Source: CAZSLI01 sp964607705
GTDB taxonomy: Bacteria; Actinomycetota; Coriobacteriia; Anaerosomatales; PHET01
NCBI GenBank assembly: GCA_964607705.1
Contig: CAZSLI010000006.1
Span: 1-64,000 of the forward strand
Direction of reading: 5' to 3'
DNA: 64,000 nt
The notes below the pieces were generated by a model. The model was not told the origin of the DNA and did no database searches. It saw only the letters and a program-made list of their open reading frames with translations. The position numbers and the translations under genes are program-made. Positions 1-8,582 of the stretch are shown here, piece by piece (within the stretch, counting starts at the first letter, position 1; every line of letters begins with the position of its first letter).

Positions 1-2327
1 GCATGCCCATCACGATGCCTTCGACGCCATGGCCGGGAACCGCGGTGAAGCCTTCCACCTCGGGCAGCTCGATGCCGTCCTCCTTGGCGCGCGCCACGAC
101 GGCTTCGGCCAGCGGGTGCTCGGAGTTGCGCTCGAGTGCCGAGGCGAGCGTGAACATGCGGCGCTCGTCGTGACCCTCGGCCAGGATGATATCGGTCACC
201 ACGGGCTTGCCGTGGGTGAGCGTGCCGGTCTTGTCGAACACGATCGCCTGCAGCTTGTAGGCGGTTTCGAGAGCGTCACCGCTCTTGATGAGGATGCCGT
301 TCTCGGCGCCCTTTCCGGTTCCGACCATGATCGCGGTCGGGGTTGCGAGGCCGAGGGCGCAGGGGCACGCGATGACGACCACTGAGGTAGCTGCGAGCAG
401 TGCCTTCACGAACGGCGTCATGGTCATGTAGAAGTCCGGCGTGACGAACAGCGGCACGACGAACAGCCAGATGCCGAAGGTCAGCAGCGCGATGCCGAGG
501 ACCACCGGCACGAACACGCCGCTGATGCGATCGGCGAATCGCTGGACCGGCGCCTTCGAGCCCTGCGCGTCCTCCACGAGGCGCACGATCTGCGCGAGCG
601 CGGTGTCGGCGCCGACCTTGGTGGCGCGGAAGCGGAACGAGCCGAGCTTGTTCATGGTGGCGCCGATGACCTGGTCGCCGACGTTCTTCTCGACCGGGAT
701 GGACTCCCCGGTGAGCATCGACTCGTCGACCGCCGAGGAGCCCTCGATGATCACGCCATCGACCGGAACCTTCTCGCCCGGCCGAACGACCACGAGATCG
801 CCAACGACGACCTGCTCCACGGGGATGTCGATCTCCTCGCCGCCGCGCACGACGCGCGCCGTCTTGGCCGCGAGCCCCATGAGGGTCTTGATGGCGTCGC
901 TCGTCTTGCCCTTCGCCCGCTGCTCGAGCAACTTGCCGAGGAGCACGAACGTGATCAGCAGCCCGGCGGTCTCGTAGAACACCGGCTCCATCGATAGCGA
1001 CGGCACGAACGTGGCCGCCACGCTGTAGAAGTACGCAGCGGAGGTACCCACCGCGATGAGCGTGTCCATGTTGCCCGAGCGCTGCTTCAGCGCGCCCCAG
1101 GCACCCTTGTAGAAGCGGCCGCCGGCGATGAACTGGATCGGCGTCGCGAGCAGGAACATGAGGTACTTGCCGACCTGCATGGGGTCCCAGGCGCCGCCCA
1201 CGGTGGCAGCAAGCCACTCGGACACGCGCAGCGGGACCATCTCCATGAACGGCGGCACCATGGCGATGAGGAAGAGCGGGATCGAGAGCGCCAGCGAGAA
1301 GGCGAACATCCGCTTGTCGGCGGCGTAGGCTTTCGCCTGGGCCTCGGCCTGCACGTCGACGCCACGCTCGGCGCCTGGAACAGCCTCGACCTTCACCGCC
1401 GCGTCATAGCCGGCGTCACGCACCGCCGAGATGAGCTCGTCGACGCCGACGACGCTCGGATCGAAATCCACGGTGCCGGTCTCGGCAGCGAGATTCACCC
1501 GCGCGTCCTTGACGCCTTCGACCTTGAGCAGCGACTTCTCGATGAGCGTCGCGCAACTCGCGCAGTGCATGCCGAGGAGCGCGAGCGTCACTCGGCCGGG
1601 CACAGCGGCCGCCACGGCCGGCGCATCAAGAGAGCTCGCCGAGTAGCCGAGCTTGGCTACCGCGTCGGCGATACCGTCCGAGTCGATGACGCTCGCGTCG
1701 TAGCTGACCGAGAGCTTCTCGGTAGCAAGATTGACCGTCGCCGAGACGATGCCGGGCGTGCGGTTCAAGACCTTCTCGATGAGCGCCGAGCAGCTCGCGC
1801 ACGTCATGCCGCCGACCGCGTAGGTGGACTCACGCACGCTGGGGGCGTTCGGTGCCGGCGCAGCGTAGGCGTCGGCCGGCGTCGCGGCCGACGCGACCGG
1901 GGTCTCATTCTCCAACGCGTCCTCGAGGACCACGACCGGGCACGACTCGGGCTCCGCCGCCGCGCCCACAGGGCAGGCGGCCGACGCAGCCTCCACCGGC
2001 TGTGGCGTCTGCTCCTCGGCGGCCTCGGCCTCGATGGGCTCGGGCCCCGTAGTCTCCTCAGCATCGAACTCGGCAGCTTCGTCGATAACGAACGGGTCGC
2101 CCGGCATGAAACCGGACTCGACGATGGCGCCGACGACTCCGTCGACGTCCACCTCGTTGGTATAGGCGATGGTCACGACTCCCTCGGCGGCATTCGCCGA
2201 GACCGCCGAGACGCCTTCGATCTCGCGCAGCTTCGCGTCCAAGAGCTTCTCGCAGGCATGGCAGTGCATGCCTTCGACGCGGACGCGGACTGCTCTGCTG
2301 GTCGTCCTAGCAGGCATTCGTTTCATC
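1..2327 (-). CDS. copA: Copper-translocating P1B-type ATPase CopA (C-terminus beyond the window)
   Basis: Exports Cu(I) across the cytoplasmic membrane using ATP. About 775 residues are visible; the end of the ATP-binding region and the last helices lie past base 1. In order: HMA domain 1 (GMHCHAC), an acidic Pro/Ala linker with two CPV motifs, HMA domain 2 (GMTCASC), HMA domain 3 (GMHCASC), the membrane region, the TGES actuator loop, the CPCALGLATP metal site, the DKTGT phosphorylation site and the SEHPL nucleotide-binding motif. Three HMA domains are more than most bacterial CopA proteins carry. The ATG at 2327 lies 21 bases inside the upstream small gene, so translation is probably coupled. 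It is the last visible gene of a copper operon. The CPC motif supports Cu(I) or Ag(I); function is family-based. Confidence 0.95.
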
Positions 2328-2579
2328 CTTATGGTGAGCGCCGACCTCGAAGGTCGACGTGGGATACATACCGGCGGCGACGAGGGCGCGAGCGATCGCG
2401 TCGTCGTCGTGGTGCGTGTGATCGAGGAATGCGGTCAGGGTGGCGGTCGTCGGGTCGATGGAGTACGACGCGACGCCGTCGGTGCGGTCGAGCAGATGCG
2501 CGAGCATCCGGTGGCTGCTGGCGCACGAACCGCCGCCAAGCCCCACACGAACCACTCGTCCTTCGAATCTCTGTCCCAT
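2307..2579 (-). CDS. Small HMA-like protein with a one-Cys metal loop
   Basis: A 90-residue protein whose predicted pattern (strand, loop, helix, two strands, helix) resembles a heavy-metal-associated domain. The usual GMxCxxC loop reads GGGSCASSH: the second Cys is Ser and a His follows. The middle contains a DHTHHDDD His/Asp cluster. It sits between the cupredoxin gene (14-base gap) and copA (21-base overlap), which suggests a partner or chaperone-like role in copper delivery to CopA. With one thiol, metal binding would need His, another ligand or a dimer. Family assignment rests on pattern and context only. Confidence 0.6.
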   Translation of the reverse strand: MGQRFEGRVVRVGLGGGSCASSHRMLAHLLDRTDGVASYSIDPTTATLTAFLDHTHHDDDAIARALVAAGMYPTSTFEVGAHHKDETNAC

Positions 2580-2593
2580 GGTTCGACCGTCCT

Positions 2594-3151
2594 CTACTTC
2601 ACGACGATCTTGCCGTACACCATCTGCATGCCGCAGTAGAACGGGTACTCGCCCGGCTGCGGTGAATCGATCTTCACGGTGACGGGGCCATTACCCATGT
2701 CCTCCGAGAAGCCGAGGGCGTCGCTCACGACCTGCTGGGTGCAACCGGTGCCATTGGCGAACGTGATCTCAGCGGGAACGCCGGCCTTGAGCACGATCTG
2801 GTTGGGCGCGTAGAAGCCCTGGGATACGTCGACCGAGATCTTCTGGACGGCGCCGTCGACCTTGGCCACGCCTTCGACCTTCTCTCCGGTGAGGCCACCC
2901 TCGGTCGGTGCGCTCGAGCCGCAGCACGCACAGCCCGCGCCGCCCGCAGCGTTGGAGCCCGCGCCTGCCGAGGACGCCAGCTGGCCTTGGGCGCCGGAGG
3001 GCACCTGCGCGTTACCGCTGCGCGCCTGGGCGAAGCGGTAGGCGCCGAAGAACGCGCCGATGACGAGGGCCACGATCACCAGCATCCGAACGGGCCCCGC
3101 ATTGGACGAAGCTGCTACCGCAGCGCCCTGTGTCTTGTTGTTCTGACTCAT
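2594..3151 (-). CDS. Membrane-anchored cupredoxin-domain protein
   Basis: 185 residues. One N-terminal membrane helix (about residues 22-42), a Ser/Ala/Gly-rich stalk with a GCACCG Cys cluster, then a cupredoxin-like beta domain ending in YCGMQM, which supplies the Cys and Met of a copper site. It should face outside the membrane and bind or buffer copper. GGAGG lies 7 bases before the ATG. It shares its C-terminal domain type with the upstream SafE fusion protein, so the operon makes two extracytoplasmic copper-binding domains. Whether the site is a blue-copper electron-transfer site or a storage site cannot be told from sequence. Confidence 0.8.
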   Translation of the reverse strand: MSQNNKTQGAAVAASSNAGPVRMLVIVALVIGAFFGAYRFAQARSGNAQVPSGAQGQLASSAGAGSNAAGGAGCACCGSSAPTEGGLTGEKVEGVAKVDGAVQKISVDVSQGFYAPNQIVLKAGVPAEITFANGTGCTQQVVSDALGFSEDMGNGPVTVKIDSPQPGEYPFYCGMQMVYGKIVVK

Positions 3152-3178
3152 GGATAGACCTCCAAGGTTGATTATGGG

Positions 3179-4408
3179 TTATCCGGCTCCGCCGCCGATG
3201 ACGAGACCCGCAACGATGGCGAGCCCGATTGCGGCGAGGACCAGGATCACTTCGATGGGTCGGAACCCGAAGACGGTGCCGGGGGTCGAGCGCTTGCGGG
3301 CGGCATACAGAAGCCCACCTGCGACGGCGACGGCGATGAGCACCCACAGCAGTGGCGAACCACCGCGCGCTGCGCCACCGGCCAGGATCTGGCCGCTCAT
3401 CATGCCCATGCCACACGTGAGAGTGTACGTGCCGCCCTTGGCCGCCGGCAGGTCCACCTTCGTGGTCCCGTTCGGAGCGAGGTCGGCGAGCACGCCGAGC
3501 TGCGGCACTGCGAGTTGGTCCGAGCACGAGTTGTCTTCGCGACGATCGACCACCAGGCGCACGGGCTTATCGGCAGGGATCTGCACCGAGGCCGGCACGT
3601 AGGTGCCGTTCTCGATCACGAGCGGCACTTCGACCACGCCGTCGGCGCCGGTCTGGTACTCGGTCGCGGCGTTCGAACCACCAGTGCCGAGGACGGCCGT
3701 CTTGAGAGTGTTGAAGTTGACCGGCGCCCCGGTGAGCATGAGCCCGCGGTTGATGAACACGAGTCCGAAGATCATGACCCCCACGGCGAGCAGGGTCATC
3801 ATGCGCTCTTTCCAGACACGCGGGATGAGCGAGCCAGCGGTGCCGAACGCGATCATCAGCGGTGCGGTGCCCACAGCGAAGGCAGCCATGCCGAGCATGC
3901 CGGTCACGGCGCTTCCGCTCGCGGCGGCCGAGACCTGTGCGGCCATCAGCGGCCCGCACGGCAGCAGCCCGGTCATGAGGCCGAACAACAGCGGCGTCGC
4001 GAAGGTGGATTCACCCGCGGCGGCGTCGGCAGACGACTTCCGACGGAGCTTCACGAGTGAGTTCATGAGCCACTGCGGCGGGCGCGGGGTGAGCCGGGCC
4101 GCCCAGGGTACTCGGCCAGTCATTCCGAGGCCGAGGATGATCATGAACACGCCCGCGAGATACATGACGTATGGACGCAAAGAGTCGAGGTTGATGAACG
4201 ACCCGACGGCGCCGAGAAGCAGGCCGACGAGCATGTAGCTCACGACCTTGGCCGCCTGGTAGATCAGGTTAGGCGTCAGTTTGTGGAACCACGGCCCTTC
4301 CTCGGTCCCCTTCACTGCGTACGTGAGGACCAGGGGGCCGCACATGGACACGCAGTGGAGACTCGTACCGAGTCCCAGCATGAACATGTAGGCGATGAAT
4401 GAAGTCAC
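3179..4408 (-). CDS. SafE/TauE-type (DsbD-like) membrane protein fused to a cupredoxin domain
   Basis: 409 residues from a GTG at 4408, chosen because GAGGAG lies 9 bases upstream; the open frame extends further without a better site. Six or so helices of the COG2836/DsbD_2 type carry the paired motifs LHCVSMCGP near the N-terminus and LLPCGP after the central loop. An extracytoplasmic cupredoxin-like domain follows (about residues 260-350, ending TCGMGM), then two C-terminal helices. Related proteins act in copper handling and assembly of copper or heme enzymes. The fusion to a copper-binding domain, ahead of a cupredoxin, HMA-like protein and CopA, supports copper trafficking; the exact substrate is inferred. 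Confidence 0.8.
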   Translation of the reverse strand: MTSFIAYMFMLGLGTSLHCVSMCGPLVLTYAVKGTEEGPWFHKLTPNLIYQAAKVVSYMLVGLLLGAVGSFINLDSLRPYVMYLAGVFMIILGLGMTGRVPWAARLTPRPPQWLMNSLVKLRRKSSADAAAGESTFATPLLFGLMTGLLPCGPLMAAQVSAAASGSAVTGMLGMAAFAVGTAPLMIAFGTAGSLIPRVWKERMMTLLAVGVMIFGLVFINRGLMLTGAPVNFNTLKTAVLGTGGSNAATEYQTGADGVVEVPLVIENGTYVPASVQIPADKPVRLVVDRREDNSCSDQLAVPQLGVLADLAPNGTTKVDLPAAKGGTYTLTCGMGMMSGQILAGGAARGGSPLLWVLIAVAVAGGLLYAARKRSTPGTVFGFRPIEVILVLAAIGLAIVAGLVIGGGAG

Positions 4409-4520
4409 GACAGAGAACTCCTCGATGAATGTCGAATGCTGCGCCCACCTCAAGGAGGGCACACTGACTGGCCGCTAAAGCGCGCGCGGAAGCGCCACGC
4501 CAGCGGTCACGAGGAGTGGA

Positions 4521-4883
4521 TCAGAGCCGAAGACGTTCCCCAGCCGGGTCTTCGGGCGGTGGTGGCGGGTCCGATGCATGTGAACGGATCCGCACGACTC
4601 GCACCTGAGGGCGAGCCATGACGGCCGCCGCGAAGACGGCGAATGCCACGGCGAGAACGAGCGAGTCCGCGCTTGAGGGAACGACGGCGGTAGGTGCCGA
4701 CGTGCTGATGAGCTGGCCGGGGCAATCGCTGAACAAGCCCAAGCCCATGGAGTGACTTGCGCCCATGCCTGACATGTTCATGGTGCAGCCGACCATGCGG
4801 CACGTCGGAACGACGACCGCCACGAAAGCCACGACGATCGCAAGCGCGATCAGTGCCTTCCTATGGTTGGCTCCCAGCCTCAT
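4521..4883 (-). CDS. Small Met/Cys-rich membrane protein at the head of the copper cluster
   Basis: 120 residues from the ATG at 4883, preceded by GAGGGAAGG. One membrane helix (about residues 10-28), then an exposed loop with CRMVGCTMNMSGMG and SHSMG, a second helix near residue 75-95, and a Pro/Arg-rich tail. Clusters of Met, Cys and His in exposed loops are typical of Cu(I)-binding proteins. It lies 112 bases upstream of the SafE-cupredoxin gene in the same direction and probably heads the copper operon. I do not recognise a named family; the copper role is inferred from composition and neighbours. Confidence 0.65.
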   Translation of the reverse strand: MRLGANHRKALIALAIVVAFVAVVVPTCRMVGCTMNMSGMGASHSMGLGLFSDCPGQLISTSAPTAVVPSSADSLVLAVAFAVFAAAVMARPQVRVVRIRSHASDPPPPPEDPAGERLRL

Positions 4884-5001
4884 CGGACCTTCCCTCAAAG
4901 CGACAGAACGCGGGTGACACACTCAATGCAACTAGCATGCCCATATTAACCGAGGGGACAACCTTCGGGACAGCGACCGGCCGTGGATAATCGATGGACG
5001 G

Positions 5002-5403
5002 TCAGCCTGCCGCCGGCTCGAAGCGGATCGACACCGAGTTGATGCAGTAGCGCAGCCCGGTGGGAGGCGGCCCGTCCTCGAACACGTGCCCCAGGTGCCC
5101 GTCGCACACTGCGCACCGGACCTCGGTCCTCACCATGCCGAAACCGAAGTCGTTATGCTCGGTGAGCGCATCCTCGGCGATGGGCGCCGAGAAGCTCGGC
5201 CAGCCGCAGCCCGAGTGGAACTTGGTCTCCGAAGAGAACAGCTCAGAGCCGCATCCTGCGCACAGGTACACCCCTGCCTCGAAGGTGTCGGTGAGGGCGC
5301 CCGAGAACGCTGGCTCGGTACCGGCGCGGCGCAACACGCGGAATTGCTCGGGGGTGAGCTGCTGCCTCCACTCGTCGTCGGTCTTCACGATGGTGTCGCG
5401 CAT
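5002..5403 (-). CDS. msrB: Peptide-methionine (R)-S-oxide reductase MsrB
   Basis: 133 residues, full length. Reduces the R epimer of methionine sulfoxide in proteins. Two CxxC zinc-ligand pairs (CAGC and CAVC), the GCGWPSF motif and the catalytic RYCINSVS segment are all present, so the catalytic residue here is an ordinary Cys. GAGAGGAG precedes the ATG by 5 bases. It lies 10 bases downstream of msrA, so the two reductases for both epimers form an operon. Confidence 0.95.
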   Translation of the reverse strand: MRDTIVKTDDEWRQQLTPEQFRVLRRAGTEPAFSGALTDTFEAGVYLCAGCGSELFSSETKFHSGCGWPSFSAPIAEDALTEHNDFGFGMVRTEVRCAVCDGHLGHVFEDGPPPTGLRYCINSVSIRFEPAAG

Positions 5404-5413
5404 GACACTCCTC

Positions 5414-6094
5414 TCAGCGGCAGCCGGATCGAAGGTGCTTCGCTGCCGAGTCGGACAGGCCGAGCCGCGGCAGGTCTGCGTCGAGAGCTGCGCACGTCGC
5501 CTTCCCGTACAGGTACCCGTTCACCCGTGCGGCGGCAGACGACTCGACGAAGTCATGGTCGTCCGGGTACCAGGCATGGAACTCGGCCATGAGGGCACGG
5601 TCGTTACGCAGGTAGTATTTCTGGTGGTAGTCCTCGGCTAGCCAGAAGCGGTCGAGGCGTTCTATGCGGGTCGAGAGCGGACGACCTATGGCTTTCGCCA
5701 GGCTCTCGGCGCTTGCACGCGCGGCGTCCAGCTGCTCGTCGTCGTGGGCGAGCACGAGCGACGCGTACTGCGTCTTGAACGCCGGCCGTGTCGGGTCATG
5801 GCTCTGCCACACCAGCTGGAGCAAGTCCTCGTAGGAGATCACGGCGGGATCGTAGTCCACTTGGAAGCACTCGGTCTGATCGCCGAGCGCGTGATACGTG
5901 GGATTGGGCCTCTCTCCGCCGGCGTACCCGACTCTCGTGCGCCACACGCCGTCCACGAGCCCGAACCGGGCATCGGGCGTCCAGAATCAACCGACCCCGA
6001 ACGTGGCGGTGGAGAGAGTCGCAGGTACCTCGGTGTCGATCGGCGGAATCGGTCGTGCGGACGCCGCCTCGGCCTTTCGGAATGGATGGAGCAT
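5414..6094 (-). CDS. msrA: Peptide-methionine (S)-S-oxide reductase MsrA, apparent selenoprotein (in-frame TGA at 5989-5987)
   Basis: 226 residues if the TGA at 5989-5987 is read as selenocysteine (Sec36). Reduces the S epimer of methionine sulfoxide. The family's catalytic GCFW motif appears as G-(TGA)-FW, preceded by TATFGVG and followed by RTRVGYAGG in the correct frame, so the TGA replaces exactly the catalytic Cys. Downstream are the usual ECFQVDYD and YHQKYYL segments and two C-terminal Cys (about 201 and 225) able to act in recycling. A SECIS-like hairpin starts 6 bases after the TGA. The ATG at 6094 has GGAGGT 9 bases upstream. Without readthrough, initiation from the GTG at 5956 would give an enzyme lacking its active site. 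The real stop codon is also TGA. A nonsense mutation is the alternative, less likely given the hairpin. Confidence 0.88.
5946..5980 (-). promoter_or_regulatory. SECIS-like hairpin just after the msrA TGA
   Basis: RNA 5'-3' on the minus strand. Lower pairs CGA/UCG (5975-5973 with 5958-5956), a single bulged U (5972), upper stem GCCCG/CGGGC (5971-5967 with 5963-5959) and apical loop GUU, with GGUU spanning the loop edge. An outer ACGCC/GGCGU helix (5980-5976 with 5950-5946) closes it. Counting the U of UGA as 1, the bulged U is 18 and the loop Gs are 23-24, nearly the same as in Escherichia coli fdhF (U17, loop GGU). This fits bacterial SelB recognition. The fold was done by eye. Confidence 0.8.
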
Positions 6095-6172
6095 CGCAGC
6101 AACACCTCCAGTGCACGTCTACCCGCATCGTAGATGCAAGCATCGCACCATAATCTGGAAGGAGCGACCGCT

Positions 6173-6583
6173 CTAGTCGGAGAAGCTCCCGTGCTCACCC
6201 AGCTTGCCGAAGGTGCACGGAGCGACCTGGCCGCTCGAATCGAAGGTGTAAGCGCCCTCGGCGACGGTCGGGTGCTGGTTGTCGACCGGCCTTGGCGCCG
6301 ACGGGCACGACGGCGGCTGGGCCACGATGTTATCGCGCACGACGGGGTTGTCTGCGGTGACCACGCCTTCGACCTCTGCGATCGTCCGCCCATCGGCGCT
6401 GCTGAGCCAGGTCTGGGCCGCACCCTCAAGGACCCGCTGGTTCTGCAGGCAGGTCTTGCGCTCGGTCTGGGCGCTCGCGCTCGCGTAGATGGGGACCGCC
6501 ATGGCAACGAGGACACCGATGACCACCACGACGATCATCAGCTCCGCGAATGAGAATCCACTGTCCGTCGGCGTATGCCTCAC
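6173..6583 (-). CDS. Type IV prepilin-like protein (orphan)
   Basis: 136 residues from a GTG at 6583 with GGGAG 8 bases upstream. A short basic leader ends in Gly, followed by FSFAELMIVVVVIG: a class III prepilin cleavage site with Glu at mature position 5 and a long hydrophobic helix. The body has three Cys. The protein is probably cut by a prepilin peptidase and placed in a pilus or pseudopilus. No other pilus genes are in the window, so its assembly machinery lies elsewhere. It follows purE by 63 bases. Confidence 0.85.
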   Translation of the reverse strand: MRHTPTDSGFSFAELMIVVVVIGVLVAMAVPIYASASAQTERKTCLQNQRVLEGAAQTWLSSADGRTIAEVEGVVTADNPVVRDNIVAQPPSCPSAPRPVDNQHPTVAEGAYTFDSSGQVAPCTFGKLGEHGSFSD

Positions 6584-6646
6584 AGCGCCGCTCCCTCTCC
6601 TACGTGCCGCTCCGGGAACCCTGTGCCCGGGACTGTCGCCGACAGA

Positions 6647-7108
6647 TCAGGCTTCGGCCATGCTGAGCTTCAATGCCAAGATCTTGTCGCGGTACTCCGG
6701 CATCGAGCTGCCGAGTATCTGGCATGCGAGGATTGCGGCATTCTTGGCGCCGTTGATGGCCACGCACGCGACGGGTACGCCGGTCGGCATCTGCACCATG
6801 GAGAGCAGCGAATCGAGTCCACCGAGGTCGCTCGTCTTCATCGGCACCGTCACCACGGGAAGCGGCGTGAACGCGGCTACGACACCGCCAAGATGGGCGG
6901 CTTTGCCGGCGGCGGCGATGATGACTTTGATCCCACGATCCGCGGCCGAGGACGCCCACTCGTGGACGCGGTCGGGATTGCGGTGTGCGCTGGCGACGAG
7001 CAGCTCGTAAGGAACCCCAAGCTCATCGAGCTGATCGGCGCATTGCTGCATCACGCCGAGGTCGGACTTGGATCCCATGATGATGCCCACCAGCGGCGTA
7101 TCGGCCAT
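6647..7108 (-). CDS. purE: 5-(carboxyamino)imidazole ribonucleotide mutase PurE
   Basis: 153 residues; start ATG 7108 chosen for GGGGAGA just upstream and the standard N-terminus (VGIIMGSKSD). Converts N5-CAIR to CAIR in purine synthesis. The GSKSD, SAHRNPDR and AAAGKAAHLGG motifs of the family are clear. It is last in a minus-strand set purD, radical SAM gene, purE. The mutase (class I) form is suggested by the typical bacterial motifs, but its partner PurK is not in the window. Confidence 0.95.
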   Translation of the reverse strand: MADTPLVGIIMGSKSDLGVMQQCADQLDELGVPYELLVASAHRNPDRVHEWASSAADRGIKVIIAAAGKAAHLGGVVAAFTPLPVVTVPMKTSDLGGLDSLLSMVQMPTGVPVACVAINGAKNAAILACQILGSSMPEYRDKILALKLSMAEA

Positions 7109-7187
7109 CGTCTCCCCTTCGTGTCCGGGCGGCGCTTGATTCCGTCCGTTTCGTGACAGTGTAGCGGCGCTGAACCGGGCGGCAACC

Positions 7188-8558
7188 CTACGCCTTCGGC
7201 GTCGGCCCCTCCTGCCCGAGCTCCGTCGTGGCAACCGCGGCCGATATCGGCTTGTCGATCACGGCACGAGCGCAGTCGGCATCGCCGAAAAGCAGCTCCC
7301 GCTCGGCGCCCGACAAGGCACCCCGAGCCTGGTCCCGCAGGTTGTTCACGCCGATGAAGAACTGGCGCATCATCGCCACAAGCAGGTAGCGGCCCTTCTC
7401 GGTGAGCTCGATGCGCTCCGCGTTATCGACCGCGAAGGCGCCCACCGAGCGCATGAAGGCGATCTCGAGCGGCAGCCCGTGCTCGATGTCGACGCCGAAG
7501 TCCTCGGCGAACTTTCGCTTGTCGAGCGACATGCCGAACAGCGACATCAGGAAGCGATAGCGCATGCGGTCACCGCGACCGAACTCGCGCACTTGCGCCG
7601 CGCCTGCGATACCTGAATCGAGGCGTCGCTGATATTCGTCGAGAGAGAACGTGTTCACGTAGAGCGAGCCGTCGAGGAAGCTGAATGCGCCGCTTCCGAT
7701 GCCCACGTAGTCCTCGTAGTCGACGATGTACTCGTCGAGCATTCCCCCGCCCGTGTGGGAGAACGTCCAGGAGCTGGCGGGCGAGAAGGTGTCCGAGAGC
7801 GCCTCGGTGAGCATGTGGTAGTAACGGCCCTCGCGCGCGTAGTCCACGCGGCCGACTGTCGCCTTGAGTGACTGCTCGACTGCCGGCGAGGCCATGAGCG
7901 GATAGAACGTCGTCTGGTTGGTGCCCGACGCCTTGAGCATCTCGACGTCGCGGAGAAGCATCTCCTCGGTCTGGCTCGGGAAGTTGAAGATCATGTCCAC
8001 GTTGAGCGAGTGGAAGCGGCCGGCGACCCACTGGATGCGCTCGAGGATCTCCTCGCCGGAGCCGTACTTGTCGTAGCGCTCCATCTGCTTGAGCAGCGAG
8101 TCATCGAACGACTGCACGCCCACGCTGAAGCGGTCGACGCGGTCGACGAGTTGGTCCACGACCTCAGGGATCAGATGGTCCGGGTTCGTTTCCGAGGACA
8201 CTTCTCGGATGCGAAACAGGGACTTCGCGAGATCGATCGTCTCGCAAAGCTCTTCGACGATGACGGTCGGAGTGCCCCCACCCACGTACATGGAGGTGCA
8301 GTCGAAGCCCTGATCGGCGACCATGCGCATTTCTTCACGCAGGCGCTTGAAGTAGGCGACCGTGCGGTCGCGGTTGAACGGGAAGCGGTTGAACGAGCAG
8401 TAGGGGCACAGCCGTGTACAGAACGGCACGTGGACGTAGAGCAGGTACTCGCGCTCGGCGCGGGGACCCGGCAGCCGTCGCTCGCCATAGGGTTGCAGCT
8501 GCAGGTACCGGTCGCCCGCGCGTCGCATGACGCCGGTGAGCATGCGCTCTGAGAGCAT
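7188..8558 (-). CDS. HemW/HemN-like radical SAM protein (coproporphyrinogen oxidase family)
   Basis: 456 residues. The 4Fe-4S motif CTRLCPYC (Cys47, 51, 54) follows YVHVPF, then YVGGGTPT and VGVQSF, all typical of the HemN/HemW/HutW group, followed by a HemN-like C-terminal domain. These enzymes act in porphyrin oxidation, heme transfer or anaerobic heme degradation; the sequence does not decide among them. It sits between purD (24-base gap) and purE (79-base gap), so it appears co-transcribed with purine genes. The start is uncertain because no strong ribosome site is close to the first ATG. Confidence 0.8.
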   Translation of the reverse strand: MLSERMLTGVMRRAGDRYLQLQPYGERRLPGPRAEREYLLYVHVPFCTRLCPYCSFNRFPFNRDRTVAYFKRLREEMRMVADQGFDCTSMYVGGGTPTVIVEELCETIDLAKSLFRIREVSSETNPDHLIPEVVDQLVDRVDRFSVGVQSFDDSLLKQMERYDKYGSGEEILERIQWVAGRFHSLNVDMIFNFPSQTEEMLLRDVEMLKASGTNQTTFYPLMASPAVEQSLKATVGRVDYAREGRYYHMLTEALSDTFSPASSWTFSHTGGGMLDEYIVDYEDYVGIGSGAFSFLDGSLYVNTFSLDEYQRRLDSGIAGAAQVREFGRGDRMRYRFLMSLFGMSLDKRKFAEDFGVDIEHGLPLEIAFMRSVGAFAVDNAERIELTEKGRYLLVAMMRQFFIGVNNLRDQARGALSGAERELLFGDADCARAVIDKPISAAVATTELGQEGPTPKA

Positions 8559-8582
8559 GGGTTCTGTCGTCTCCTCGGCGGG

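Noticed and set aside
1565..2665. 366-residue plus-strand frame opposite copA
   Set aside because: Opposite to a CopA frame with every family motif; the translation is Arg-rich with no domain.
5414..5956. Short MsrA starting at the GTG after the TGA, or a nonsense-mutated pseudogene
   Set aside because: It would lack the catalytic residue; the upstream frame has a good ribosome site and family sequence right up to the TGA, and a SECIS-like hairpin follows.
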